Origin: Golubevia sp. BC0850
Taxonomy: Eukaryota; Basidiomycota; Exobasidiomycetes; Golubeviales; Golubeviaceae
Reading direction: 5' to 3'
DNA length: 64,000 nt
Assembly: GCA_012976225.1 (NCBI GenBank)
Contig: JAAVVG010000016.1
Coordinates: forward strand, 124,001 to 188,000
Shown: positions 34,357 through 50,726 of the stretch, one piece after another
Layout of the letters: each line of letters begins with the position of its first letter
Numbering within the stretch: position 1 is the first letter of the stretch
Notes under the pieces: model-generated
Database searches by the model: none
Told to the model about the DNA's origin: nothing
What the model saw: only the letters and a program-made list of their open reading frames with translations
Translations under genes and position numbers: made by a program

Positions 34357-34944
34357 GGTCGAACTGTAGATGATACTGATTAAGGCCGAAATGAAATCAC
34401 TGCTCAACTTCGTGTGGTTCTCGCTATACCAAGAGGCCACTTTGAGGCTAAAAAATTAATTCAATTCAATTCAATTCGTGTGCAATTCGTGTGGTTCTCT
34501 GTTGAAGTGCAGGTGAAAGGAGAGGGTCGCACGGCGCCTTTCGATTCCACCTCTTCTTACCTTCTTTTGAGACCCATTTGCTTTCTTCCCACTCAAGTGT
34601 TTCAACTTTCAGCTTTCTCATCATCGCTCTTTATCTTTCTGGAACAACTCTAGCGGCGTCTCTCGAGCAAGACGAGTCCGACGAAAGAGGACTCTGACCA
34701 ATCGAGAGCTCTGCTCTGCAGCTAGGAGGCGACCGAACATGCTCCCGGAGACGTAGTGGAGTAGCAGAGGTTGAGGAACAAATGATCGATCAAAGCGCGA
34801 TCTGAGCCTTCGAACTTTCACTCAACTTGAATGGGGGTCATTAAGAGTCGACTGGAATTGAGTTGGGAAAATGAAGTAAAGTACATTGCAAGAGAAATTG
34901 ATTGGGTATGGTTGATGCTTGAATTTGAAATGTCCACGCCTTTG
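34357..34944. other. Convergent intergenic region
   Basis: Between DUF423 copy 2 and seven-helix copy E. Contains a short AATTCAATTCAATTC repeat at about 34457-34480. No gene seen. Confidence 0.4.
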
Positions 34945-36580
34945 TTAGATGGCTGAGACATGGGAGAGAATTCGATTGAGCGTCAGTTGCAACTCTTGCT
35001 CCATGTTCGGTCGTATTTGGGCTCTTGCGCGCTACTCACTTTGAATACCCAATTCACAAGACTGAGTTTCGCTTCCCGTCTCTACGCTTATCCGCCTCTG
35101 GATCCTGAGCTCATCCCAATGGGACTGCGTCTCCCGTCGCTCCCTCATCTGTATCTCCTTTTCCTGCTCTTCTTCTCCAACGACGCCTGTTGGTTCACTA
35201 GCAGCACGACTTCGGAGAGAGGCTGTTCTAGCATTTCTTTCGGCTATGAGAGAGTAAAGTTGATTTGTGAAGGTGAGTTGAGGGCTCCGACGCTGACCTT
35301 CGTCATCTTCTTGAGAGAGATCGAACTTGTCTGTTATTTCATCGTCCCTTGCGTTTAAGACAGAAAGCATCCCGAAGGTGTAGAGTGGCGAGATCACAGG
35401 GGCAAACGTAATGGTGAAAGGAATCCATGACGGCCCGCCCTGTGATTTGAAGAAGATGCAAGGATCAGTCTGTCATCGCAGCGGTGAAGCTGGAAAGTAG
35501 CTTGGCTTCGAGTGACTCACCTGCTTTCTCGGAAGATTGATTATAAGCTCTGCAATCATGATCAAGTTAGAGAAGACAGCTACTCCGCACAGAGTGTAGC
35601 TCAATCTAGAGAACGTTTTCCTATGACTAGCAAAATCTCTTCTCATCCGTCTGAATTGTGTGAGCATGGCTGCGAGAATAAGGAGGTCTACCCCCAAATC
35701 AAGAGCGATTACGGATTGCAGAAACTTGGCTGCGAGATGGAAACAGAAGAGAATCCAAAAGAAGAGAAGACAGAAAGAGATCGGAGGGGGAAAATGTCGG
35801 AAGAGGAAGGAGGAAGAGGTCAGAAGATGGGTCAAAGTAACCTCGATGATTCCCAAGAAACGTAGCTCTTACAAATTTTGCGAGATGGCCAACTTCCATC
35901 TGGCTTGACAATGTTATTAGAAAGGACTGCCACAACGATTGCTAAGCAGAATGAAGTCGTGGTCCCGAATCCGATGACCAATCCAACAAAGATTGATCGT
36001 CGAGATCGAGGTTCCGCCATGGCATCTAAGCAGACAAGCCAGAAGAGCTGTACGGACCTTTGAGCGGAAGAAAGGGAAGAGAACCAGTGAGCTCCCAATG
36101 ACCTCTCGTAACCTCGGTTAGACTCGACCCCCATGCTCTGTGACCTACATGACAACGACAGAATACAAGATCACCACATTCCCATTTATGGGTCCAGTCT
36201 TCTCTGTTACTTCTCTTGTGAACCACTCTATGCTGAACCACCAGTTGTAGTAGATTGTATAGACGGCAGCCGCAGTGTTCATACTCATTACGATCGAAAC
36301 CCAAATCCTGGTCAAAAGCGGATCCTCCTTGGCGGAGAGATGAAGGTAACTTCGTATCTGGCTGCAATTGATCCCATACATCATCAAACCTATTCTGTGA
36401 GATAGGGAGGGAGGAAGGACGAAGACTCAGGATGAGGACTCGAGAGCCTTCGAAGACGGGCGACTGTGTGTGCTCAGAGTCCTGCTGTACTCACGTCGAG
36501 ATAATCAAAGGGGCTGCGAAAGACTGTGCCAAGATGACACTTATTGTCGGACGGTCGAAACTGGGACCTTCTTCATTCAT
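34945..36580 (-). CDS. Seven-helix membrane protein, DUF6534-like, copy E
   Basis: Fifth copy, about 14 kb away from the others and on the minus strand. Exons 36580-36495, 36394-36149, 36057-35873, 35729-35521, 35439-35040 and 34952-34945 give 377 aa. It keeps GLMMYGINCSQIRSYLHLSAKEDP, SVQLFWLVCLDAM, FSRLSYTLCGVAVFSNLIMIAELII and SPLYTFGMLSVLNARDD. The tail has diverged but still ends LGIQ plus the two-residue last exon (T-I-TAA). Exon 4 is six nucleotides longer than in copies A, B and D. All donors are GT (GTAGGT after exon 2, GTAAGA after exon 3). It looks intact and is the most diverged member. Convergent with DUF423 copy 2. Confidence 0.75.
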
Positions 36581-37463
36581 TTTCTGTAGGTGATGTTTTG
36601 GAAGAAAATGGGGGAGAGAAGGAGAAAGTTGAAGAGATCTGGATTGGTCGGTTTGGAACTGTTCTTGTACGGATGGTCTGATGCGACGTTTTTTTGATTA
36701 AAGGATTGGCGAGGGAAGGAGAGAAAATTAGCGCGAAAGAAACTGACTAAGCATGACCGCCAGGTCTTTCAACAAAACTCGTCTGCCTTATTACATAAAT
36801 CAACCTCAACATTACTCCTTCGTCCACTATCGATCTATCATCGAATTATCTCAAATCTCAAACCTAGGAGACTATATATAAAGGAAGACTTCTTGGTTAC
36901 ACGTAAAGTTACTTCCACTCCGCCTTCAGCACTTGATCTCCTCACTCTTACTTCGGGCTCATTGATCGGCAGCAGATCAGCAGATCAGCACATCAGTACA
37001 GCAGCCTTCAAAACACCAGAAGCCACAAGACCTCAAACCCTCGTTGTTCTCAGGCCGCCAGCCACATACCTAAGGTTCAAGACGGCTCCCTTTGAAGTTT
37101 TCAATCTCGAATCTCAGCAGGTTGTACCCAAACGACCCAACCCCAAGCCTTTTTTCCTCTTCTCATCTTCAATCGCGTCAGCACTTTTGCAGTACATCTA
37201 TGAACGAATAAGCTTTAGATTTCAAGTCCATCCTCCCAATTTTCAGCATTAACCTCGGCGCCTGTATCCATCAACCGAGAATCCTCCAGACCGAAGTGGT
37301 CCCTTACTTTACCGAGGCGTACCTGAATTCCTCAAGTCCTCAAACCCATTTTTCAAGATCGTCAGGGCAAAAAAAGAGGGAAAGAGAGCGCCGAAATCCT
37401 TCAAAAGGAGGTCAAAAAGTCTTTTCTCTTCATCCTCTTTTCCCTCCCAACCCAACCTCCAAC
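36581..37463. promoter_or_regulatory. Divergent upstream region with TATA box
   Basis: Lies between the starts of copy E (-) and the secreted peptide gene (+). A strong TATA-like block TATATATAAAG is at 36873-36883. The following 580 bp, including CAGATCAGCAGATCAGCACATCAG-type short repeats near 36968-36990, probably form a long leader of the peptide gene. A 119-codon frame at 36893-37252 starts without ATG and shows no motif. Confidence 0.4.
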
Positions 37464-37756
37464 ATGAGATTTGTCCTCCTCGTTTCAGCTTTCTTCGCTC
37501 TAATAACCCTTACAACAGCTCTGCCTACCCCAATGGTGAGTTCATCTGCCTTGGATTTCCGCCGCTGCCATTTTGATTTTCCCCAATGCGTCGTCTTCTG
37601 ACCCTTTCTTTTCGGTTTTCCCAACGTGATACGTGTTCTTTCTTCCTTCCTTCGCCTTGTTGGGTCGGGTAGAGCAGCGCGGAGGTTCTTGAGCGCGGGA
37701 CTCTTTCTACCAACAGCAATGAATGTACCCCGTGGGGATGCCGCAAAAAGGCCTGA
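37464..37756 (+). CDS. Very small secreted peptide
   Basis: Two exons, 37464-37535 and 37673-37756, give a 51-residue precursor. Exon 1 encodes a clean signal peptide, MRFVLLVSAFFALITLTTAL, followed by PTPM at the splice junction (ATG then GTGAGT). Exon 2 encodes SSAEVLERGTLSTNSNECTP, then WGCRKKA and stop: two cysteines around TPWG and a basic end. The acceptor is GGGTAG. The strong TATA at 36873 and long leader suggest a highly regulated or abundant transcript. I know no family for it. It could be a peptide hormone or effector-like molecule, or a chance frame. The signal peptide and in-frame splice support it being real. Confidence 0.5.
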
Positions 37757-37976
37757 TAGGATCTCGACATCCTGCATAAATAATGTGAGTTTGGCTGGCA
37801 TTCAGTGAGAGCTAGGCAGGCGTGGTCTGATTGTTCGTTCATTTCAACCTGATCTTCTCTCTGATTTGCTGCGCTCTTTGGAATTTTTTATCCTCTCACA
37901 CTAGGCCACATCCATTCAAAGGGTTTGAAAGCTGCGTCTCCATTCTCAGGTCAACACTGTTCAACTGCTTCTCGCC

Positions 37977-40134
37977 TCAACCTTCTCTTTCTTTGCCTTC
38001 CAAGCCACGTTCCCATTCAACCTGTCTTTCTCCAACTTCTTTCTCGTCTAATTCTGAGTCACCACTGTTACCAAACCAAATGTAGATCAACCAACTGAAA
38101 TGAGCTATCAAAAGTAGAGTCGAAGAGGCGTCTGTGGAGGGATAAGTGTTCCAACTCGTTTCGAGGCAGAAAAAGGAGAAAACTCTATCGGAAATTGAAG
38201 GGAAAGATTCGAAGATCAGTTCCTGAAAAAGAGCTAATCCGAAAGATAAGGAGCGATCCTTGGCCGGAGGAAGAAGATCTTGGAGATCTGATCGCGGCAT
38301 GAGAAAATCAACCAACTCACACATCCCAAAACGAGAAAATGCTATCTTCTCTACTTCTTTTCCTAGAAGACCAAACCAACAGAGGTATCTGTTGACTATA
38401 CCAAGAAAAGAATTGATAGTGAAGAGATCTTGAAAAAGCCATTCCAATAAGGTTTGAAGTGAATAAAGTTACGGAGATATCTTCAATGAAAAAGAGGGTG
38501 AAGCCCCGAAAGTCAATTTCTCACAACCCCTTGTTTGTTCACCAAATCGAAAGAGAGAGAACGACTTACATTTGCCACTAGGTTCTCTGACAGTAATTGG
38601 AGCATCTCCAACCTTTGCCTTGTGATGTTGAGGATCAGCCCATCTTTCTCTTAACCAATTACAACCTCTTTTACTCAGACCTGTCCATCTTGTTAACCCG
38701 AAAAGTAGTAGAACACTCAGATGACCGACTAGAAGTGTGGTAGAGAAGCTCTTCGAGAGAAAAGTTTCTTCTGAAATCATTCTCCAATTGACACTCCATT
38801 TGTAAAGGAAAATCCTTGAAAGATCGAAAGCTCCTGAAAGGTAGGAAGTGAAATTTGAGGAGGTTGAACTGAATGGTAGGGCGAGAAGAAGCTGCGAGAA
38901 GAAAAGAGGCGAAGAAGATTAGATAGAATAGAGCATAACGAGGGCAAAGGGGAAAGCTTACTTGGACAGATAGGATTTGGAAACCTCCAACTATAAGTCT
39001 TGAGATTCCACCTGCTCTGAAGAGAATCACAGCTAGAGCTGGAGCGAAGAGTAAGATGTTCATCTTGACTCCTAGTGCTAAACTGAAGAAGGGAAAGAGA
39101 AAAGATTTATGTCAGGAGAAGAGAGAGAAATCGAAGAAGCTGTTAGAGCTCGAATGCTGACCTGTAGAAAACACAACCCACTCTCCAATTCTTCTTGCAT
39201 AACATCCAAACTCCGAAGTAGAAAAGGCACATTGCTAGAGGATCGTTAAAGAGTCTTAGAACGTAGAGTGAATGAAGTCTTTTCGATAGAAGGATGAAGG
39301 GGAAAAGTCCAGAGGGAGCCTGAGAGAATTGGAGAGAGGAGGTTTGGGTCAGATCGACTTCCTTAAGAACGAACATTGGATCTCATTTCTTCGAATGAGA
39401 GCTTGTATCTTGAAATACTTACGCCAGCAGACTTATAGATCTTCATGACGAAGAACTGAGTAGCCAAGTAGATTAGAGCGAAGAAAGCTTGAGCATTCTT
39501 GAGGATCTTACCTCCTTCTGTTAGCCAGTGTAGGAATGAGTATAGATAGAGATGTAGAGCTGGATAGCTGAGAATAAGAAAAGGAAAGAAGTAAAAGTAG
39601 AATAAGGAGCCATCGCAGAGGACAGAAAGTCGAGGTAGCACCCCTCTACACTTACACACAACGTCCGGTACTCCCAGTAATCTTAGAGTAATCTCTTTCA
39701 CCTTCCATAAAGATAGCAGCCTGCTGCATATAAGTAGAGTAATCGATTTCCGTATCTGAAAAGTTAAAGAAGATGCATGCGTCAGTCTACCTTTCTCCAC
39801 CCTACTCCCCTCTCCTCTGACACTCACATTTTACAGATAGAATGATAACAGTAGTAATAGCAGCATCAAAGATTAAAGAAGAGATTCCCCAAAACCAAAA
39901 CAAACGTTGAGTGAAAATAGAATCGCGAATGAATCTTTTAAGCATTGGAATTGGAGAATCTTGTTCCAATTGAGCTCTGGCTTTCAGATAAGCGGGAGTG
40001 TGTTGTCTTCCATCACTTTGAAGTTCTGCCTGATATCCAGGCCTCATTTCTAGGAAGTGAAATTGAAGAGGTGAGGAGTAAGAAGGCAAGAGAGAGTGGC
40101 TCCATCTTCTCTCTGCCACTAGTAGCTCCTCCAC
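37977..40134 (-). CDS. ALG3: Dolichyl-P-Man:Man5GlcNAc2-PP-dolichol alpha-1,3-mannosyltransferase (ALG3)
   Basis: Adds the first lumenal mannose in N-glycan precursor assembly in the ER (GT58 family). Exons: 40134-39828, 39755-39656, 39567-39423, 39319-39162, 39082-38962, 38891-38570, 38480 to about 38323, and about 38213-37977. The last junction is least certain. Motifs in order are [116 protein letters not shown] and [14 protein letters not shown]. It is a multi-pass membrane protein. The first ATG (40134) lies only 49 bp from the divergent LST8 start. A second in-frame ATG at 40050 (MRPGYQAEL) may be the real start. Confidence 0.9.
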
Positions 40135-40183
40135 TCAAGTCCTCTTCCTCTTCTACCACTTCCACTTTGATTCCAACTTTTCT

Positions 40184-42042
40184 ATGGCTGGAAGACCTGC
40201 TCACGCCACGCGAGCGCCATCTCAAGTTCCATTAGCAGCAGCGCAAGCAGCCAACAACTCGAATAATCTCCAAGCTCCATCAAATCCATCTTCCACTTCT
40301 TCCGCCTCTCCCTCACCTTCTTCAACCGGTCAAGATGCATTATCAGTGATATTAGTAACAGCAGGATATGATCATACAATTCGTTTCTGGGAAGCTTGGT
40401 CTGGTATCTGTTCAAGAACTATTCAACATCCAGATTCTCAAGTCAATAAATTATCAATCTCTCCAGATAAGAGGTTCTTAGCTGCAGCTGCTAATGGTCA
40501 TGTTAGACTTTATGACTGTACTGCTCCTTCTAACAATCCTCCTCCTGGAACGGCTCCTGGAACTACTAATCCTAATGCTCATCAAGGTGGAAATCCGATT
40601 ACGACTTTTGAAGGTCATAATGGGAATGTTACTAGTGTGGCTTGGCATTGTGAGGGGAAATGGTTGGTTACTGGAAGTGAGGATGGGACTTTGAAGATTT
40701 GGGATACTAGGTGAGTGAGAGATGAGGAGAGATTGAGGGTGGAAGCTGCGAGCTTGAGGATAGGAAGGTTGGGCTAGGTATGGGTTGTAGCTCTACTCCT
40801 CTAAAAAAACTACTTCTGAACTTCATCTGAACGTTTTCTTCCAACAATGATCTGATTGGCTAGGACATCGCGGCCTCAGCGGATCTACGATCATAGAGCT
40901 CCAGTCAATGATGTGGTGGTTCATCCGAATCAAGGAGAGCTAGTCAGTTGTGATCAAGCTGGAAGTGTGAAGGTTTGGGATTTGGGAGAGAATGGTTGTA
41001 GTCATGAGTTAGTGAGTCTTTAATTTCAAGATTCAAAAGAGAGGTGGAGATGAAAATCAGAGGGCTTTCGAAGGACAGAATTAATCATCTCCCACCTCCC
41101 TCTCTCTCACTCTCTCTAGGTTCCAGAAGAAGAAGTTCCAATCCGATCAGTCACTGTAGCTTCTGATGGTTCTTGTTTAGTAGCGGGAAACAATAACGTA
41201 GGTTTCTCGTCCCTCGTCTCTCCCCACCCTCTTCCTCTCTTATCGTCACTGACCCTTTCCCCTGCTTCTCTCCTTCGTCTTCTTTTCCCCTTTTTTCGTT
41301 TTCCTGTCTCTCCTCTTCATCTCACTGTCTCTCTGCGTCGTATCGGTGTCTCTTTCCTTCGTCTTCCTTTTCCTTCATCTCTTCAGGGAAATGTCTACGT
41401 CTGGAGAATCCAATCAGGTCTCTACGGAGCAGATGGAAACGGAGTCCCAACTTCTCCAGGAGGTGCTCAACAAGATCCATCTCAAGGTGGTGATTTCACA
41501 GACCTCCAACCTGTCACGAAATTCAGAGCTCATGAGAAATACTTAACTAGGTGTTTGTTGAGTCCGGATGTTAAGTGAGTACCTATTTTATCATCGTTCT
41601 TGTATTTTTCTTTCAAAAAGGGAGAAATTTTCAGGAGAAGAAGGGACGAAGAGTGTTAATACTTTCTCGTTTCTATCTCCAAAACAGACATCTGGCAACC
41701 TGTTCAGCGGATACGACAGTCAAAATCTGGTCTACTTCTAGATATGAATTTGCACTTGAGAAGACTTTAGTGGGACATCAAAGATGGGTTTGGGATGCTG
41801 CTTTCAGTGCTGATAGCGCTTATCTCGTGACGGGTGAGCATCGAAGGTCTGCTCCAAACTCCCTCTTTCTCGGTCAAGCTGAAACTTCTCCCAACTCTTT
41901 AATTCTTTGATCTTTCTCAGCTTCTTCGGATCACGTAGCTCGTCTATGGGAACTCTCATCAGGAGAAACTGTAAGACAGTATAATGGTCATAACAAAGCT
42001 GTAGTGACGGCTGCTTTGAATGACAGTCATCTTGATGGTTGA
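40184..42042 (+). CDS. LST8: WD40 repeat protein LST8 (TOR complex subunit)
   Basis: Shared subunit of TORC1 and TORC2 that stabilises the TOR kinase domain. Six exons, 40184-40710, 40864-41011, 41120-41197, 41387-41574, 41688-41833 and 41921-42042, 402 aa. Seven WD repeats can be followed: [106 protein letters not shown] and [19 protein letters not shown]. An N-terminal Ser/Ala/Pro-rich extension of about 50 residues and an insert near [12 protein letters not shown] make it longer than the usual 303-330 aa. It starts 49 bp from the ALG3 ATG on the other strand. Confidence 0.95.
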
Positions 42043-47192
<5,150 letters not shown>

Positions 47193-47854
47193 ATCGAGAG
47201 GTGTTGTAGACTTGGTGGGATTAGGAGGGAAACATTTCTTTGATAGATGGGGTTGAAATTCGAGCAAGAATAGATCAAAATGGTTTAGAGTGAAAAGAAA
47301 ATAGAGGACTCAATTCTCACAGCTTCACTATCGCCCCTCCATTTATGTTTATCCCCTTTTCTCATGTCACGAAAAAGAATGAATTGCAAATCGAAACAGG
47401 AGATGAAGTGAGTGCTTGATAGTCAGTACTTTACGTGTCAACTGAAGAGCTTCGCGTATATTTTCTGCGCAGCCGTCTCTTGGGACATCTCTTTTATGGA
47501 GCCTCACCTTTTCTCTCGTCCGAAGTTTCGATGAGCTGCTCTGCCTTCCCGTGGGAAAGCACATCTCGTAGAGTGCAAAACGACGAACTCGACCAAGGAC
47601 GCGATGACTGAGACTTTTTCATTCTTTCCATTCTCTTCTTGGGATGATCTCGTAAGCAGAAGAATTATTCTATGCCCAATCATGTAGTAAGCAAAAGCAA
47701 ACTCTTGTGTCTTTGTGTAGCTAAGCACCGACTTTATGTTTGCCTCACTCAAAAACAAGTGGGCCGCAACAGTCGCCGACAAAAGAGCTTTGTTTCTATC
47801 TCATATGCCGAAAGGGCAAGATGCTGAAGACTGTAAGTACGACAGACTTTCTAC
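47193..47854. other. Convergent intergenic region
   Basis: Between PFK (+) and the small F-box gene (-). A plus-strand frame at 47736-48002 overlaps the F-box exon and is treated as its shadow. Nothing else was recognised. Confidence 0.4.
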
Positions 47855-48386
47855 TTATATCACATGGCCAGAAGTGAGCGCTATGACAGGATCACATCTC
47901 CAAATCTCTGGTTCAATCCACACAACCTCAGATCTTCTTCCCACTCCCACTAAAAAGAGGGAAATTCGTCTTCTAGCTTCCGGCTCTCTTTCTAGAAGTT
48001 GAGAGAAGGAAGCCAGTGGGGATAGAGAGACAGTGACGTTCCTGATGAGAGAAGGGTAGAAGCTCCAATATCCAAACCTAGAAGTCGAAGATAAAGCTAA
48101 GAGAGTCGAATCTCTTGAACTATAAAGACGTCTAACAGAAAGCTGTGAGTAGCTGAGAGAAGAGATTTGATTCACGAGAGGAACTCATTACTCACCTTCT
48201 CCTTTCATCTCTTTCGTCTTCAGTCTTAGCCAAAGTAGTCCATCTTCTGACTTCCTCTACCACCTTTTCTGCCAACTCTTCTGGTAGAGTATCGAGACGA
48301 GCCGGTGAACGAACCTTGCCAGCTTCTGCATCGACGTGTACTTGATCCGAGGGAAGAAAGGAAGCACTCATTGTTGGACCTGACAT
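47855..48386 (-). CDS. Short F-box-like protein
   Basis: Two exons, 48386-48196 and 48152-47855, give 162 aa. The segment LDTLPEELAEKVVEEVRRWTTL, followed after splicing by SQLSVRRLYSSRDSTLLALSSTSRFGYWSFYPSLIRNVTV, reads as an F-box-type domain (LPxEL, then ALSxTSRxxYW). A short stretch with REPEARRRISLFLVGVGRRSEV follows before TAA. F-box proteins in this size range normally continue with repeats, so this may be a truncated family member or a small stand-alone one. The GTGAGT donor and the CTCTCAG acceptor restore frame. It is divergent from the larger F-box gene, with the starts 250 bp apart. Confidence 0.45.
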
Positions 48387-48635
48387 TCTCGCTTGTTCGA
48401 AGGATTTTGAGTGATAGAGAAACTTTTCTGGAGGGTTTCTGGACTTCAGAGAGATGGTTTGGAAGGGAAGAAGTGTTTGAATTCATTCGCTCTCTTTTTG
48501 GTGCGTCTTCGGTCTCTTTGGTGAAGATTTTGAAAGATCGTTCCCTTCTTCACTACCATCTACCACAATCAAGAGCTACTTGATTGCCATTATCCTGATA
48601 TTTGAGCATCTCAAAGTTCAAGATTCGTCGATCTC

Positions 48636-50726
48636 ATGCTGAATGCATCAAGCGCTGTGTCAGAATCTCGTTTGAATGAAGCAAACGCCTCCGAGATGCA
48701 CAGCTGTGACAGCTCTCAACCAGCCACAATCGCAAGAGCCCAAGCGGCATTTGATAGAATGGATTACAAGACATCAGGAGAGATCTGTAAAGAGGTGAAT
48801 CAGACTGAGGACAAAGAGAGAGGAACGTTGTCAGCATTTCGCTCCCTCCTCACTCACTCCGTAACTTGCTTTCTCTCCTCCAGATCATCGATTCCAACTC
48901 ATCAGAATCTACTCAAGCTCTCATCATTAGAAGTGCTAGCATGGGAAAGAGAAGTCGTCTTGCAGAGTCATTGGATAAGTGGAGAGGGCTTGGAACAGGA
49001 CGACAATCTGGAGGTGAGTTGGATAGTCTGGCCCTCTCCCGGTTTGCAACCCAAACTATGAGTTGGAAGCATCAGGCCAGATGTCAGACGATTTGGTTCT
49101 ATCATGCACTCGTCTCCTTTCTTCCAAGGTCATATGAGAGCCACTTTCGCGCATTTAGCTTTGGCTTATCATCATCTGGAGATCGCCAACGAAAGGAGAA
49201 TGAGGAACGAGAAGGCAAAGGACACTCCACGACTTCAGGACACCCAGAAGGGGCTCAATCAAACCTTCAAACGCCGTCAAGCTGAAGAACTCAAAAGCCC
49301 CTTCGAGAGAGGCTCTCCAGACCTTTTCAATAGGATTGCTTCCCTCTTCGACGCCCCTTCCTTAGCCAGAGCCACTGCTGTCTCGAGAATCTGGGGGAAA
49401 TCTATTCTGGAAAGCGAGGAAACCTTCCACAACTTTGAGATGGAAAGAAAGGAAGCCCAGCTCTCCAGAGGTCTGGCAATCCATGGTGGATGATGATGTC
49501 GCAGCACGATGAGAACGATCAAAATCAACGTCCGCGCCGCTTTCGGTGGCTTCGATCAAAAAGAGCACATCAGAAGCACTCTCCTTGCTTCATCCATCAC
49601 TCTCAAGTCACTCGAAGTAAGCTACGACAGAGGCTTGCATCGGATGGTCCTCTCTTTCATAGGGGAATGCCACTCTCTTCTACGCCTGATCGTCTCGAAC
49701 AGAAACAGAGTCTCCAATCTTCCAGAAGCAGAACTGAACTTCGCACCTACATGGAAGGCCAACCTTCAGACCTTCACCTGGGATTCCAAGCTCGCCATCT
49801 TCAATCCAAACGAATCTCAAGTGTACCGTCTTCGTGAAGCGAAGGAAGTAGCAATTTGGAGCAGCGGAATCAAGATTGGTTGCGCAATCAAGCTCATGTC
49901 ATCATCTCCCAACCTGATTACTCTAGAGTTGTCATCAATTCAATTCGAAGCTTCAACATCTATACCTCCCCTGGTACTCCTGGAACTGAGGAATCTCACT
50001 CTACGTCTGAGCCCCAATTCGAAAGACTCTCTCACCCCAAAAGCTCTCTTCAAATCGCTCAAGCTTCCAACACCACCGCTCCATCGGTTATGCCACCCAA
50101 AGTCTTTCCTTTCTAGATCCTCGATACAGTCCAATGAAGCTCACATTGGATTCGACTTTTCCTCAGGGTAATTGTCATGGCATTAGTGGTGCGCTCTTTG
50201 GGTTTGAAGATTGGGACAACGTAACGGAGTTGGTACTATCTGGTCGTGGATCCCTCAGCTTCTCCGAGTTCTTGGCTGAGCTTCTCCGATACCTCACCCC
50301 GGTGGTTCTGGCCGACAGACCAGTCCATCGAGATCTCATGAAATGGAATCCCAAGCGTTCAATCCTTCAAGGTCTCCACGTCCTTCGCAACGTGAGCTCA
50401 ATTGTCATCGGCGAGGAGAAAACAAGTCGACTATCTACAGTTCGGGGAGACACTCTTGCCTCTCTCATTGCCGTCAGGAAGGGATCAATACGGGTCTATC
50501 GGATTCTGCGCTCTTCGATTTACCCAAAAGAAAGTCTTCGTCCTCTAACGGAAAGCTGGCAAAACCTGGGGAGCTTGCCTTCGAGCCATCCAAAAGGTGC
50601 AGTGTAATTCATGCTCTAATTGTTCATGTGGACTTGGAGCCTAGGGATCTGTCTGGGGATCTACCAATGCTGAAAGCAAATGTCCCAGAGTTTCATTTCA
50701 GAGAAGCCCCTCCTCGCAAACTGTGA
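48636..50726 (+). pseudogene. TPR/F-box/LRR protein, Pof3/Dia2-like, broken
   Basis: Exons 48636-48794, 48884-49013 and 49129 onward. The N-terminal part resembles TPR helices (IARAQAAFDRMDYKTSGEICKE, HMRATFAHLALAYHHLEIANERR). An F-box follows (SPDLFNRIASLFDAPSLARATAVSRIWGKSI). Two consecutive stops, TGATGA at 49491-49496, interrupt the frame, yet the same frame continues with an LRR region (MRTIKINVRAAFGGFDQKEHIRSTLLASSITLKSLEV, SPNLITLELSSIQFEAS). The frame then changes near 50080, where YSPMKLTLDSTFPQGNCHG resumes in another frame, and again near 50570. Pof3/Dia2 proteins are SCF receptors with this domain order. A truncated 217-aa TPR/F-box protein is still encodable. Multiple lesions favour a pseudogene. 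Confidence 0.6.

Noticed and set aside
36893-37252. 119-codon frame upstream of the secreted peptide gene
   Set aside because: No ATG at its start and no recognisable motif; it is more likely leader sequence after the TATA box.
47736-48002. Plus-strand 88-codon frame
   Set aside because: It overlaps the F-box exon on the other strand and shows no domain.
49467-49500. A tiny intron removing the double TGA in the Pof3-like gene
   Set aside because: It would be about 34 nt, below any intron seen here, and would break the reading frame.
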